A stretch of 64,000 bases of DNA from Chelativorans sp. AA-79 (lineage in GTDB: Bacteria; Pseudomonadota; Alphaproteobacteria; Rhizobiales; Rhizobiaceae): assembly GCF_029457495.1 (NCBI RefSeq), contig NZ_CP120361.1, forward strand, positions 1,311,001 to 1,375,000, written 5' to 3'. Positions 34,612 through 43,288 of this stretch are shown here, in pieces. Position 1 is the first letter of the stretch. Each line of letters begins with the position of its first letter. A model generated the notes under the pieces. It was not told the origin of the DNA and did no database searches. It saw only the letters and a list, made by a program, of their open reading frames with translations. The position numbers and the translations under genes are program-made.

Positions 34612-35907
34612 ATGCTTGGCAACAAAACGGCAGCTCCGCGCGGCGGGCCGAGAGACCCTCGGCCGCAAGAACGCTCGCCGCAGGTTCGGCTCCATTCCGC
34701 ATCCCAGCAGGCCGCTCCCCTTGGCGGGAAGCACGCCGGCGCGATCGCATCCGACGCTGCCCGGATGCCCCGGGCCATGGCATACGCAACTTCGCGGGCC
34801 GGGCGCGTCACCATGCTCGGCCTTCGCGGCATACCGAATATCCAGGGTGGCGTTGAACGGCATGTGGAGATCCTGAGCCGCGAACTCACGCGGCTGGGCT
34901 GGCACATCACGGTCATCGGCCGCCGCCAATATATGCGGGAGAAATCCAAGGCCACCTGGAACGGCATCGCACTGGTGCCGCTCTGGTCACCACGGCGGAT
35001 GGCGCTCGAGGCTGCCGTCCACACGTTTGTCGGCGTGCTCTATGCGGCGGTCCACCGGCCGGACGTCCTGCACATCCATGCGATCGGGCCGTCGCTCATG
35101 GTGCCCCTGGCCCGGCTCCTGGGGCTGAAGGTTGTGGTGACCCATCACGGCTTCGATTACGACAGGCAGAAATGGGGCCCGCTCGCCAAGAGGCTCCTGA
35201 AGCTCGGCGAAGCCCTGGGCATGAAGTTCGCCAATGGACGGATCGCGGTCGCCGGCGGTGTCGCCCGGGCGATGGAAGAGCGTTATGGCGTTCCGGTGAA
35301 CTTCGTTCCGAACGGCGTGGAGATCCACACCGCCGAGAGCACCGGGAATGCGCTCGACCGCTTCGGGCTCTCGGGGCAGAGTTATGTCCTGACGGTCGCG
35401 CGGCTGGTTCCGGAGAAGCGCCAGACGGACCTGATCGATGCCTTCGCCAGGCTGAACACCGGCGACCGCAAGCTCGTGGTCGTGGGCGGAAGCGAGTTCG
35501 AAACCCCCTATTCGAGGCAGGTCAAGGAGATGGCCGGCAAAGTGCCCGGCGTGATCATGACCGGATTCCAGACGGGGAGCGATCTTGCGGCGCTCTTCTC
35601 GAATGCGGCGCTTTTCGTTCTCCCCTCCAGCCATGAGGGAATGCCGATCGCACTTCTGGAGGCGCTCGGCAACGGGTTGCCGGTTCTTGCCAGCGACATT
35701 CCGGCCAATCTGGAGGTGGGGCTTGCCGCCGAGGACTATTTTCCGCTTGGCGATGTGGAGGCGCTGGCGGCGGCGATCCGGCGCAAGCTCGCCGAGCCCT
35801 CTTCGCCGGAGGAGAAGCGGCGGAAAGCGGAGCAGATCGAAAGCCAGTATGGCTGGCCCTCGATAGCGGAGCGCACGGCGGTGGTCTATCGCGCCGTGCT
35901 GACCTGA
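34612..35907 (+). CDS. Glycosyltransferase family 4, WbnK/rhamnosyl type
   Basis: The GT-B protein begins its conserved domain at VTMLGLRGIPNIQGGVERH, which follows about 60 hydrophilic residues. The donor half shows LTVARLVPEKRQTDLI and the motif SSHEGMPIALLEALGNGLP. ATG 34612 is chosen because GGGAG is five bases upstream, giving 431 residues; the ATG pair at 34573/34576 lacks a ribosome site. The N-terminal extension is unusual. It acts in repeat-unit assembly. Confidence 0.85.
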   Translation: MLGNKTAAPRGGPRDPRPQERSPQVRLHSASQQAAPLGGKHAGAIASDAARMPRAMAYATSRAGRVTMLGLRGIPNIQGGVERHVEILSRELTRLGWHITVIGRRQYMREKSKATWNGIALVPLWSPRRMALEAAVHTFVGVLYAAVHRPDVLHIHAIGPSLMVPLARLLGLKVVVTHHGFDYDRQKWGPLAKRLLKLGEALGMKFANGRIAVAGGVARAMEERYGVPVNFVPNGVEIHTAESTGNALDRFGLSGQSYVLTVARLVPEKRQTDLIDAFARLNTGDRKLVVVGGSEFETPYSRQVKEMAGKVPGVIMTGFQTGSDLAALFSNAALFVLPSSHEGMPIALLEALGNGLPVLASDIPANLEVGLAAEDYFPLGDVEALAAAIRRKLAEPSSPEEKRRKAEQIESQYGWPSIAERTAVVYRAVLT

Positions 35908-35929
35908 ACTGGCGTTCTGATCGGTGATC

Positions 35930-36925
35930 ATGGCCGTAAGCATCATCATCAAGACGCTGAACGAGGAGAAGCGGATCGCTTCGACCATAGAGCATGCGCT
36001 TGCGGGCCTGCCCGGCGGTGAAGGCGAGGTGATCGTGGCCGACAGCGGCTCGACCGATCGCACGGCCGAGATCGTCGCCGGCTATCCGGCGACGATGGTC
36101 CAGATCGTGGAGCCGGCGAAACCAAGCTGCGGCATCGGCGGGCAGCTCGGCTTCCAGTACGCACAATACGACCTGATCTGCCTGCTCGACGGCGACATGG
36201 ACCTCGATCCGTCCTTTCTCGCCGAGGCGGCTGCCTATCTTCAGGCACATCCGGACGTGGCCGGCGTCACCGGGCATGTGGAGGAGATGAACCTCTCCAA
36301 TCTGGAATTCACCCGGCGCGTCACCCGCAATGCCCCGGAAAACCGCGTGGGGGAGGTCGATCGCATGAACGGCGGCGGCGTCTATCGCCGCTCGGCCATC
36401 GAGAGCGTGGGCTACCTCACCGACCGCAATCTGCACGGCTATGAGGAGTTCGACCTGGGCATCCGCCTGCGCAGCGCCGGCTGGCGCCTCGTTCGCCTGG
36501 ACCGGCGCTATGTGCGCCATTACGGCCATGTCGAAAACTCCTACCGCCTGCTCGTGAGACGGTGGAAGAGCAAATATCTCTTCGGCATCGGCGAGGTCCT
36601 GCGGGCGGCCATGGGCAGGCCGCATCTCGTCCGGCTCCTGAAGGAGCTTCCGGAGATCAGGCTCTGGATAGTCGTGCTCGGATGGATTGTGCTCTCGCTG
36701 GCACTTCTCGTGTTTCTCGCAGACAAGCTCCTGGCACTGGCGATTGTCCTGGCGCTCTTCGCCTTGATTGCCGCCACCATGTCGCTGCGCAAGGGTGGCA
36801 TCGCAATGGGGCTCTACACCGTCGTCGCATGGCTGTTCCACGCGAGCGCACTCCCCGTGGGCTTCCTGCGCCCACGCGTCGATCCGAAGGCCTGGATCGA
36901 AAGCCGAAAGCTGGGAGAACGCTGA
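35930..36925 (+). CDS. Glycosyltransferase family 2, membrane-anchored
   Basis: The 331-residue GT-A enzyme has the nucleotide-sugar site (VSIIIKTLNEEKRIAST, ADSGSTD) and the DxD motif in LLDGDMDLD. Two to three C-terminal membrane helices start near residue 243. ATG 35930 is taken as start; GTG 35924 would add two residues. It closes the polysaccharide operon and is convergent with the next gene. Confidence 0.88.
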   Translation: MAVSIIIKTLNEEKRIASTIEHALAGLPGGEGEVIVADSGSTDRTAEIVAGYPATMVQIVEPAKPSCGIGGQLGFQYAQYDLICLLDGDMDLDPSFLAEAAAYLQAHPDVAGVTGHVEEMNLSNLEFTRRVTRNAPENRVGEVDRMNGGGVYRRSAIESVGYLTDRNLHGYEEFDLGIRLRSAGWRLVRLDRRYVRHYGHVENSYRLLVRRWKSKYLFGIGEVLRAAMGRPHLVRLLKELPEIRLWIVVLGWIVLSLALLVFLADKLLALAIVLALFALIAATMSLRKGGIAMGLYTVVAWLFHASALPVGFLRPRVDPKAWIESRKLGER

Positions 36926-36968
36926 CGGCAACCCCTGCCGGCTGCCATCGTGGCACCGGGACCTTTGG

Positions 36969-37427
36969 CTAAGGCTTCTTGTACCCTTCGGGCTGCAGCG
37001 ACAGGCGGTAGGATCCGGGGTCGTTCTGGAAGAACAGGGCACCCTGTTGTTCGGAATGCGCGGGCATGTAGTCGAAGGTGACTTCCCTTTCCTCCACCAC
37101 GTCCTGGCCGTCCATCAAGCGGCCCTTGACAAGGACAGCCGCCGCGGTCGCACCGCCCCGGTTGACCGCCCGGAACTCCACGTGGTGGCTGCCGCCGATG
37201 GCACGAATCCGCTCCACCGTTACCTCGATCCGCGGGATTTCCTGTCGGCCGCTTAACGCCTGAAGGAGGAGGAAGCCGATCATTGCAAGGGTGACCGCGG
37301 CCGAGACGCCGCCTACGATCCATTCGAGCGTTCTCGGCTTTTGGGCGACTTGCCGCGGCTCTTTGCCCTTTCCACCCGCGTCGGTCTCGCCCGCTTTCCG
37401 TTCTTTTTCAGCGACGTCTCGGCCCAT
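36969..37427 (-). CDS. Small membrane-anchored protein of the TIGR02588 type
   Basis: The 152-residue protein has a charged cytoplasmic N-terminus, one membrane helix at about residues 34-59 (WIVGGVSAAVTLAMIGFLLL) and a periplasmic beta-rich domain with HHVEFRAVNRGG. It fits the TIGR02588 family, which is found next to TIGR02587 membrane proteins; function is unknown. It lies 12 bases downstream of that partner gene, forming a two-gene unit. Confidence 0.75.
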   Translation of the reverse strand: MGRDVAEKERKAGETDAGGKGKEPRQVAQKPRTLEWIVGGVSAAVTLAMIGFLLLQALSGRQEIPRIEVTVERIRAIGGSHHVEFRAVNRGGATAAAVLVKGRLMDGQDVVEEREVTFDYMPAHSEQQGALFFQNDPGSYRLSLQPEGYKKP

Positions 37428-37439
37428 GCTTCTGTCTCC

Positions 37440-38303
37440 CTAAAGGATCAGCCGGGCGGCGGCCGCCCCCAGCGAGGCGGGAAAGGCCAGGACCACAACC
37501 GCCATCAACACCTGCATCGCGGACGCTCCATCGGTGCGGCCGAACGTCCACAGCACGTAAAGGCTCACCAGGACGGCGACGGCGTATCCGACCACCGTGA
37601 AGCGGAGGAACACGCTCCACCACGGCACGCCGGGCAACAGCGGACTCTGGCCCTTGAATTCGAGCGCGTAGACGAAACCGTGCATCAGGGAAACCGAAAG
37701 CGCGACGAGGCCCACGGCATGCCACTCCGTCATCTTGTAGGAGATCAGGATCATCTCCTCCGTCGGAGCGACGTTCAGCCCCAGGAAAAGCGCACCGATG
37801 GCCATGAGGAACATCTCGCTCGCATAGGCTTCTCCTTCCGGCCCTCCGGGTGATTCCGCCTTCCTCCCTCCCAGTTGGCTCCGGCCCAGGAGGGCGCCGA
37901 TGCTTGCGGGCACCGACTGGATGGCGATCTTGCCGACGATCTCATCCAACGGCATGTCGTATCTGACGATCCCCAGGAGATACAGGATGACTCCGCTGGC
38001 GAGGATGCCGATTCCATAAGCAATGGATGCATCCCGCAGATCCTCCCGCCACTCGACGGTCTCTTCGAAACCCGCGTGACGGGACAGCAGCACCAGCAGG
38101 GGGATGTTCAGGATCAGAAGGAGGGACAGCCGGAAACGGTCGAGATAGAACCCGAGCCACCACATCTCCATGGTCATCAGCATCGGCAGGGAGAAGATGA
38201 GGGCGCCTCCGAAGGCACGCGCAAGCCCGATCATGATGGCGGGATCCTGCGAACCCGCCGGCGAGCCCTTCTCTTGCGGGGATGAGGATCGATCTGCCTG
38301 CAC
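37440..38303 (-). CDS. Integral membrane protein of the TIGR02587 type
   Basis: The protein is about 287 residues with roughly seven membrane helices. MLMTMEMWWLGFYLDR near the first helix and LGLNVAPTEEMILIS are the distinctive family segments. Function is unknown; the family accompanies TIGR02588 proteins in alphaproteobacteria. The start is uncertain: GTG 38303 follows GGAGGG, whereas ATG 38234 would shorten it by 23 residues. A textbook EcfG-type promoter lies 58 bases upstream. Confidence 0.75.
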   Translation of the reverse strand: MQADRSSSPQEKGSPAGSQDPAIMIGLARAFGGALIFSLPMLMTMEMWWLGFYLDRFRLSLLLILNIPLLVLLSRHAGFEETVEWREDLRDASIAYGIGILASGVILYLLGIVRYDMPLDEIVGKIAIQSVPASIGALLGRSQLGGRKAESPGGPEGEAYASEMFLMAIGALFLGLNVAPTEEMILISYKMTEWHAVGLVALSVSLMHGFVYALEFKGQSPLLPGVPWWSVFLRFTVVGYAVAVLVSLYVLWTFGRTDGASAMQVLMAVVVLAFPASLGAAAARLIL

Positions 38304-38360
38304 GCCGGTTGTGAGCCCTCCAAACCTTCGTCCGAGCAGGCGAGTGCTGCCCCGGGTAGA

Positions 38361-38385
38361 AACGGCGCGCGGGGAGCTTGGTTCC
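38361..38385 (-). promoter_or_regulatory. EcfG/RpoE2-type promoter for the TIGR02587/TIGR02588 genes
   Basis: On the minus strand the sequence reads GGAAC (38385-38381), 16 bases, then CGTT (38364-38361), an exact match to the consensus used by alphaproteobacterial general-stress sigma factors. It is 58 bases upstream of the GTG start. Confidence 0.75.
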
Positions 38386-38431
38386 GGGAACTGCTGCCCG
38401 GGTTGTCCTGCACCACTGCGTGCGCTTCGCT

Positions 38432-38456
38432 GGAACAGTGCGGAAGGGCCATGGTT
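38432..38456 (+). promoter_or_regulatory. EcfG/RpoE2-type promoter for the RND efflux operon
   Basis: GGAAC at 38432-38436, a 16-base spacer and GGTT at 38453-38456 differ from the consensus at one position. The -10 lies 36 bases before the TTG start of the efflux adaptor. It is divergent from the promoter at 38361-38385, only 46 bp away. Confidence 0.65.
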
Positions 38457-38491
38457 AGACTGGCGTCCAACCACTGGCAGAAGGCATTCTC

Positions 38492-40027
38492 TTGAGGACC
38501 TCGACCTGGATTGCGATCGGCCTCTTCGCCGCGGTTGCCGCATGGCTTGCAAGCGGTTTCGTCATCGGCGGCGGGGAGGAGAAGGAGGATGAGGGCGCCG
38601 CATCCGCCGAGCCGAAGCCGACCCTGGTGGAGGTGCGCCGCTCCGTTGCCGAGCCGGTTCCGCAATATATCTATGCCCAGGGCGTGGCACAGCCGTTCCG
38701 CGCCGTGGATGTCATCTCCCCCACCAGCGGCACCTTGGACGAGGTGCTGGTCCAGGAGGGTGACGAGGTCGAGACGGGACAGGTCCTTGCGCGCGTGCGC
38801 CTCGAGGCGCGCGCGAGCCAGCTTCGAAGTGCCGAGGCGCGGGTCGAGAGGCTCCAGGCAGACCTCGACGCATTGAGCGAACTGGAGGGCCAGGGCTTTG
38901 CGACGGAAGCCCGCGTGCGGGAATTGCGCTCGCAACTCGAGGAGGCCAGGGCGGCGCTTCAGAGCGTGCGGGCCGATATACGCGACACGTCCATCGAGGC
39001 TCCTATTCCGGGCATCGTCAGCGACGTCTACGTCAATGGCAGCGAGACTCTGACGGCAGGCGGGGCCGTCGCTCGCATCGTCGACAATGCGCCCTTGCTG
39101 GCCACGCTCCATATCTCGCAGCGGGATGTCGGTCGGGTCGATGTGGGCCGCGTTGCGGTGGTGAGCTTCGCTACGGGCGATCTCGCCAAGGGCCGTGTAT
39201 GCTTCGTCGCACCGGCCGCCGATCCCGAGACCCGCACGTTCCGTGTCGTGATCCGTGTCCCCAATGACGAACGGAAGATCCCCTCGGTCGTGAGCAACGA
39301 GGTTCGTTTCCAGACCGGGGAGGCGCAGGCGCATTTCATCTCCCCCTCCATACTCGCTCTCAACGAGGATGGCGCATTGGGCGTGAAATCCGTGGACGAG
39401 AACGGCACGGTCCGTTTCCATGACGTGGAAGTGGTGCGGACAGGTATGGACGGCATCTGGATTGCCGGCCTGCCTGACCAGTTGCGACTGATCACCGTCG
39501 GGCAGGGCTTCGTGCGGGAGGGCGAAGACGTGCGCGTGACGCAGGCGGAGGGTGAAGGAGGAACGTCCCAACGCGCCGTTCAGGATGTGCGGCTGCCCAC
39601 GGCGACCGTAGAGGCGGAACATTTCAATGGCGCGGAGGATATCCCGGAGCCTCCCCCTGCCGAAGAGCTGTGCGAGGGGACCGCCTCAAATACGATCTTG
39701 ACCGGTTCGGTGCCGTCCACTCCCGCAGGATCCATCGGCGCCTCAGATGATTCCATGCGGTCCACGACCGGCGTTTCTCCCGGGCAGGGTGCGACCGGTG
39801 CGGAACAGCCTTCGGGCACCGGCGCGATCCAGCAGGACACCACACCTTCGAGCGACATCACCTCTCCGCGAATTTCCGCGCCGCCGACGGCGCAATCTCC
39901 GCTTCAACCGTCAGGCGCGGCACAGGGCCAGGGCGGCGCCGCTGGTGGTGGCGCGACCACTGGCGGAGCGGGTGGAGGCGGCACCGGCTCTTCGCCCGCC
40001 GGCGGTGCCCAGGGCAACTCTCCATGA
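38492..40027 (+). CDS. RND efflux periplasmic adaptor (HlyD/MFP family)
   Basis: The 511-residue protein has an N-terminal membrane anchor (TWIAIGLFAAVAAWLASGF), the split lipoyl domain (ISPTSGTLDEVLVQEGDEV and IEAPIPGIVSDVYVNGSET), an alpha-hairpin between them, and a beta-barrel. Residues from about 370 onward form a Ser/Thr/Pro/Gly-rich tail of some 140 residues, ending in repeated GGAGGGG-type sequence, which is unusual for the family. The start is TTG 38492 with AGAAGG seven bases upstream. It overlaps the permease start by 4 bases. Confidence 0.88.
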   Translation: MRTSTWIAIGLFAAVAAWLASGFVIGGGEEKEDEGAASAEPKPTLVEVRRSVAEPVPQYIYAQGVAQPFRAVDVISPTSGTLDEVLVQEGDEVETGQVLARVRLEARASQLRSAEARVERLQADLDALSELEGQGFATEARVRELRSQLEEARAALQSVRADIRDTSIEAPIPGIVSDVYVNGSETLTAGGAVARIVDNAPLLATLHISQRDVGRVDVGRVAVVSFATGDLAKGRVCFVAPAADPETRTFRVVIRVPNDERKIPSVVSNEVRFQTGEAQAHFISPSILALNEDGALGVKSVDENGTVRFHDVEVVRTGMDGIWIAGLPDQLRLITVGQGFVREGEDVRVTQAEGEGGTSQRAVQDVRLPTATVEAEHFNGAEDIPEPPPAEELCEGTASNTILTGSVPSTPAGSIGASDDSMRSTTGVSPGQGATGAEQPSGTGAIQQDTTPSSDITSPRISAPPTAQSPLQPSGAAQGQGGAAGGGATTGGAGGGGTGSSPAGGAQGNSP

Positions 40028-43000
40028 AGAGCATCATCGACGCGGCCTTCCACCGCAACAGGGTCGTCCTGATCCTGTTCGCATTGATCCTGCTCATCGG
40101 CACCTATGCCTATCTGGCAATACCGAGGGAATCGGCACCCGACGTGCCTATCCCGATCATCTACGTCTCCGTGCCGCACGAAGGCATTTCGCCCGAGGAT
40201 GCGGAACGGCTTCTCCTGCGTCCGCTCGAAACGGAACTGCAGTCGATCGAAGGCCTGGACGAGATGCGCTCCGTGGCGGCGCAGGGCTACGCGGCGATCA
40301 CCTTGGAGTTCACCGCCGGGTTCGATGCCGACGAGGCGGAGCAGGACGTGCGCCAAGCGGTGGACCGGGCGAGCGCCGAACTGCCGCAGACGGCGGAAGA
40401 ACCGATGGTGGAGGAGGTCAACATCGCCCTCTTCCCCGTGCTGACGGTCATGCTCTCAGGGCCCATTTCCGAACGCGCCCTGATCGACCTTGCCGAGCGT
40501 CTGCAGGATCGGCTGGAAGCGCTTCCCGATGTCCTGGAGGCGGACATCGGCGGCGATCGCGACGAGGTGTTGGAGGTGCTGATCGATCCGACTGCACTCG
40601 AATCCTACGGCGTGCCGTTTTCCCAGCTTCTCGCCACCATCGAGCGGAACAATCAACTCGTTACTGCAGGCTATATTGACACCGGCGCGGGCAGGATCAC
40701 CCTGAAAGTCCCCGGGGTCATCGAGGATATCTCCGATGTGCGGGCCATACCGCTCAAGGTGGCCGGCAACGCGGTGGTGACGGTCGGGGATGTGGCGGTC
40801 GTGCGCCGCGGCTTCGCGGACCCTACGGGTTTCGCCCGCATCGACGGGCAGCCGGCGATCGCCCTCGAGGTGAAGAAGCGCATCGGCGCGAACATCATCG
40901 AGACGGTCGAGGCAGTCAAGGACGTCCTGGACGAGGCCAAGGGGTCCATGCCGGCCAGCGTGTCGGTCACCTATCTGCAGGATCAGTCGACCGAGGTGCG
41001 GGAGACCCTCACGGACCTGCAGAACAACGTGATAACGGCCATCCTGCTCGTCATGATCATCACCGTCGCCACGCTCGGTTGGCGCAATGCGCTGCTGGTG
41101 GGACTCTCCATCCCCGGCTCCTTCCTCGCAGGCATCATCTTTCTGTGGTGGATGGGCTACACGCTGAACATCATCGTGCTGTTCAGCCTGATCCTCGTGC
41201 TCGGCATGCTGGTGGATGCGGCTGTTGTCACGACGGAACTGGCCGATCGCTGGATGGCCGGGGGCAAGCGTCCGTTCGACGCCTATCGCGAGGCCGCCAA
41301 GCGCATGTCGTGGCCCATTTTCGCCTCGACCCTCACCACGCTCTGCGTCTTCTTTCCGCTGCTCTTCTGGACCGGAGTGGTGGGCGAATTCATGAAGTTC
41401 CTGCCGATCACCGTCATCGCCATCCTGACTGCTTCGCTGGCCATGGGCCTCGTCTTCATCCCCGTGCTGGGCGGCATGATCGGCAAGCGCAATCCGCGCG
41501 CACAAGAAGAAGAGAAGGCGCTCGCGGCAGCGGAAAGCGGCGACCTGGAGGATCTGGACCGCGTCACGCGCATCTATGTCTCCGCGCTGCGGCGCCTGCT
41601 CAGGCGGCCCGGCCTGACACTGCTTGGAACCTTTCTGCTCCTCGTCTTCGCGATTGTGGCTTATGTGTTCTTCGGGCGCGGTGTGGAGTTCTTTCCCGAG
41701 ATCGAGCCGCGCTTCATCCAGGTCACGGTGAAGGCGCGCGACAACCTCTCCATCCATGAGAGGGACGCTCTCGTACGGGAGGTGGAAGAGACAATCCTCG
41801 GCACGGAAGGCATCGAGCATATCTATGCCCGCACCGTGGGCGAGCAGATGCAGCAGGAGAACGTCTCCGCCGATACGATCGGCATTCTCCAGCTCGATCT
41901 GATCGAGTGGGAGGACCGGCGCCGTGCCGATGAGATCATCCAGGAAGTGAGAGAGCGCACCGCCGACATTCCCGGCGTGCGCATCGCCGCCAACGAGCAG
42001 GAGATGGGGCCGGGGCAGGGCAAACCCGTCCAACTGCACATCCTCGGCAGGGATCTGCAGACGATGGAGCAGGCGACCGCGAAGGTACGCTCGCTGATGC
42101 AGGATCTGGGCGGCTTCACCGATATCGAGGACGATACGGCCGTGCCGGGCGTGGAATGGCGCATCAACGTCGATCGGGAGAGCGCTGCGCGTTTCGGCGC
42201 GGATGTCACCACGCTCGGGCAAGCGGTTCAGCTTCTCACACAAGGATTGAAGTTGGCAGAGTACCGGCCGCCCGACGTGGAGGACGCAGTCGATATCCGC
42301 GTCCGCTTCCCTGCGCCCGAGCGGACGCTGGGAAGTCTCTCCCGTCTTGCAGTCCCCACGGAGCGCGGTCAGACGCCGATCACCAATTTCGTGACGATCG
42401 ATCCGGCAGAGAAGACCGGCATCATCAACCGCGTCGATGCCGAACGGGTCGTCACCGTCGAGGCCGACGTGGCCGAAGGCGTGCTGCCGGCGGAGAAAAC
42501 GGAGCAATTGCGCGGTGCCATCGAAGAGGCGGGGCTGCCCGGAAACGTAACGGTCGAATTCGTCGGTGAGCAGGAGGATATAGCCGAGGCGCAGAATTTC
42601 CTGCTCGGCGCGTTCTTCGCTGCCGTTGCGCTGATGTTCCTGGTCCTGGTGACCCAGCTCAACAATGTCTATCAGGCGCTCGTGGTGATGAGCGCGATCG
42701 TCTTCTCCATCGCCGGCGTTCTGATCGGCCTGCTCCTCACCGGCCGCCCGTTCGGCATCGTCATGGGCGGGCTGGGCGTCATCTCGCTTGGAGGCATCGT
42801 CGTCAACAACAACATCGTGCTGATCGACACCTACAATGAAATGCGCGGGAAGGGTCATGACGCCATGGATGCTGCAATCCGCACCGGCGCCCAGCGCCTG
42901 AGGCCCGTCTTCCTCACCTCCATCAACGACATACTGGGCCTGATGCCGCTCGTGCTGGGCCTCAACATCAATCTGATTCACCGTGAAATCCAGTATGGCG

Positions 43001-43182
43001 CGCCGTCCACGCAGTACTGGATCGAGCTTTCGACGACGGTTGCAGGCGGGCTCGCGTTCGCCACCTTCCTCACGCTGATGCTCACCCCTTGCATGCTGCT
43101 GCTCGGGCACCGCGCGCATGAACGGGCGGGAAGCTTCTACCGCGGTTGGCGGCAGCGGCACCGGGCGGACGCCCGGTCCTGA
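40024..43182 (+). CDS. RND efflux pump inner-membrane permease (AcrB-like)
   Basis: The 1052-residue permease has the twelve-helix RND layout with two large periplasmic loops. In the TM4 segment the usual acidic pair is reduced to one (LGMLVDAAVV), and the TM10 lysine position reads GIVVNNNIVLID, as in the subgroup that uses asparagines. It would extrude drugs or lipophilic compounds by proton exchange. It is coupled to the adaptor by an ATGA overlap. No outer-membrane channel gene lies nearby, so a TolC-type protein elsewhere is needed. Confidence 0.92.
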   Translation: MKSIIDAAFHRNRVVLILFALILLIGTYAYLAIPRESAPDVPIPIIYVSVPHEGISPEDAERLLLRPLETELQSIEGLDEMRSVAAQGYAAITLEFTAGFDADEAEQDVRQAVDRASAELPQTAEEPMVEEVNIALFPVLTVMLSGPISERALIDLAERLQDRLEALPDVLEADIGGDRDEVLEVLIDPTALESYGVPFSQLLATIERNNQLVTAGYIDTGAGRITLKVPGVIEDISDVRAIPLKVAGNAVVTVGDVAVVRRGFADPTGFARIDGQPAIALEVKKRIGANIIETVEAVKDVLDEAKGSMPASVSVTYLQDQSTEVRETLTDLQNNVITAILLVMIITVATLGWRNALLVGLSIPGSFLAGIIFLWWMGYTLNIIVLFSLILVLGMLVDAAVVTTELADRWMAGGKRPFDAYREAAKRMSWPIFASTLTTLCVFFPLLFWTGVVGEFMKFLPITVIAILTASLAMGLVFIPVLGGMIGKRNPRAQEEEKALAAAESGDLEDLDRVTRIYVSALRRLLRRPGLTLLGTFLLLVFAIVAYVFFGRGVEFFPEIEPRFIQVTVKARDNLSIHERDALVREVEETILGTEGIEHIYARTVGEQMQQENVSADTIGILQLDLIEWEDRRRADEIIQEVRERTADIPGVRIAANEQEMGPGQGKPVQLHILGRDLQTMEQATAKVRSLMQDLGGFTDIEDDTAVPGVEWRINVDRESAARFGADVTTLGQAVQLLTQGLKLAEYRPPDVEDAVDIRVRFPAPERTLGSLSRLAVPTERGQTPITNFVTIDPAEKTGIINRVDAERVVTVEADVAEGVLPAEKTEQLRGAIEEAGLPGNVTVEFVGEQEDIAEAQNFLLGAFFAAVALMFLVLVTQLNNVYQALVVMSAIVFSIAGVLIGLLLTGRPFGIVMGGLGVISLGGIVVNNNIVLIDTYNEMRGKGHDAMDAAIRTGAQRLRPVFLTSINDILGLMPLVLGLNINLIHREIQYGAPSTQYWIELSTTVAGGLAFATFLTLMLTPCMLLLGHRAHERAGSFYRGWRQRHRADARS

Positions 43183-43245
43183 TTGAATCGTTGTCCGGAA
43201 GAACGCTTGGAATGTCCGGCGCGGGCGTTTGCTCGTGTGCGGAAA

Positions 43246-43265
43246 GCCCGCGGTTTTCCGCGGGC
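43246..43265. terminator. Bidirectional terminator hairpin
   Basis: GCCCGCGG-TTTT-CCGCGGGC is a perfect 8-bp GC stem between the convergent RND permease and DegP-type genes. It is flanked by CTTCT on the plus side and TTTCC on the minus side, so it can stop transcription from both directions. Confidence 0.65.
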
Positions 43266-43288
43266 CTTCTCTGCGGTGATGTATCCCG

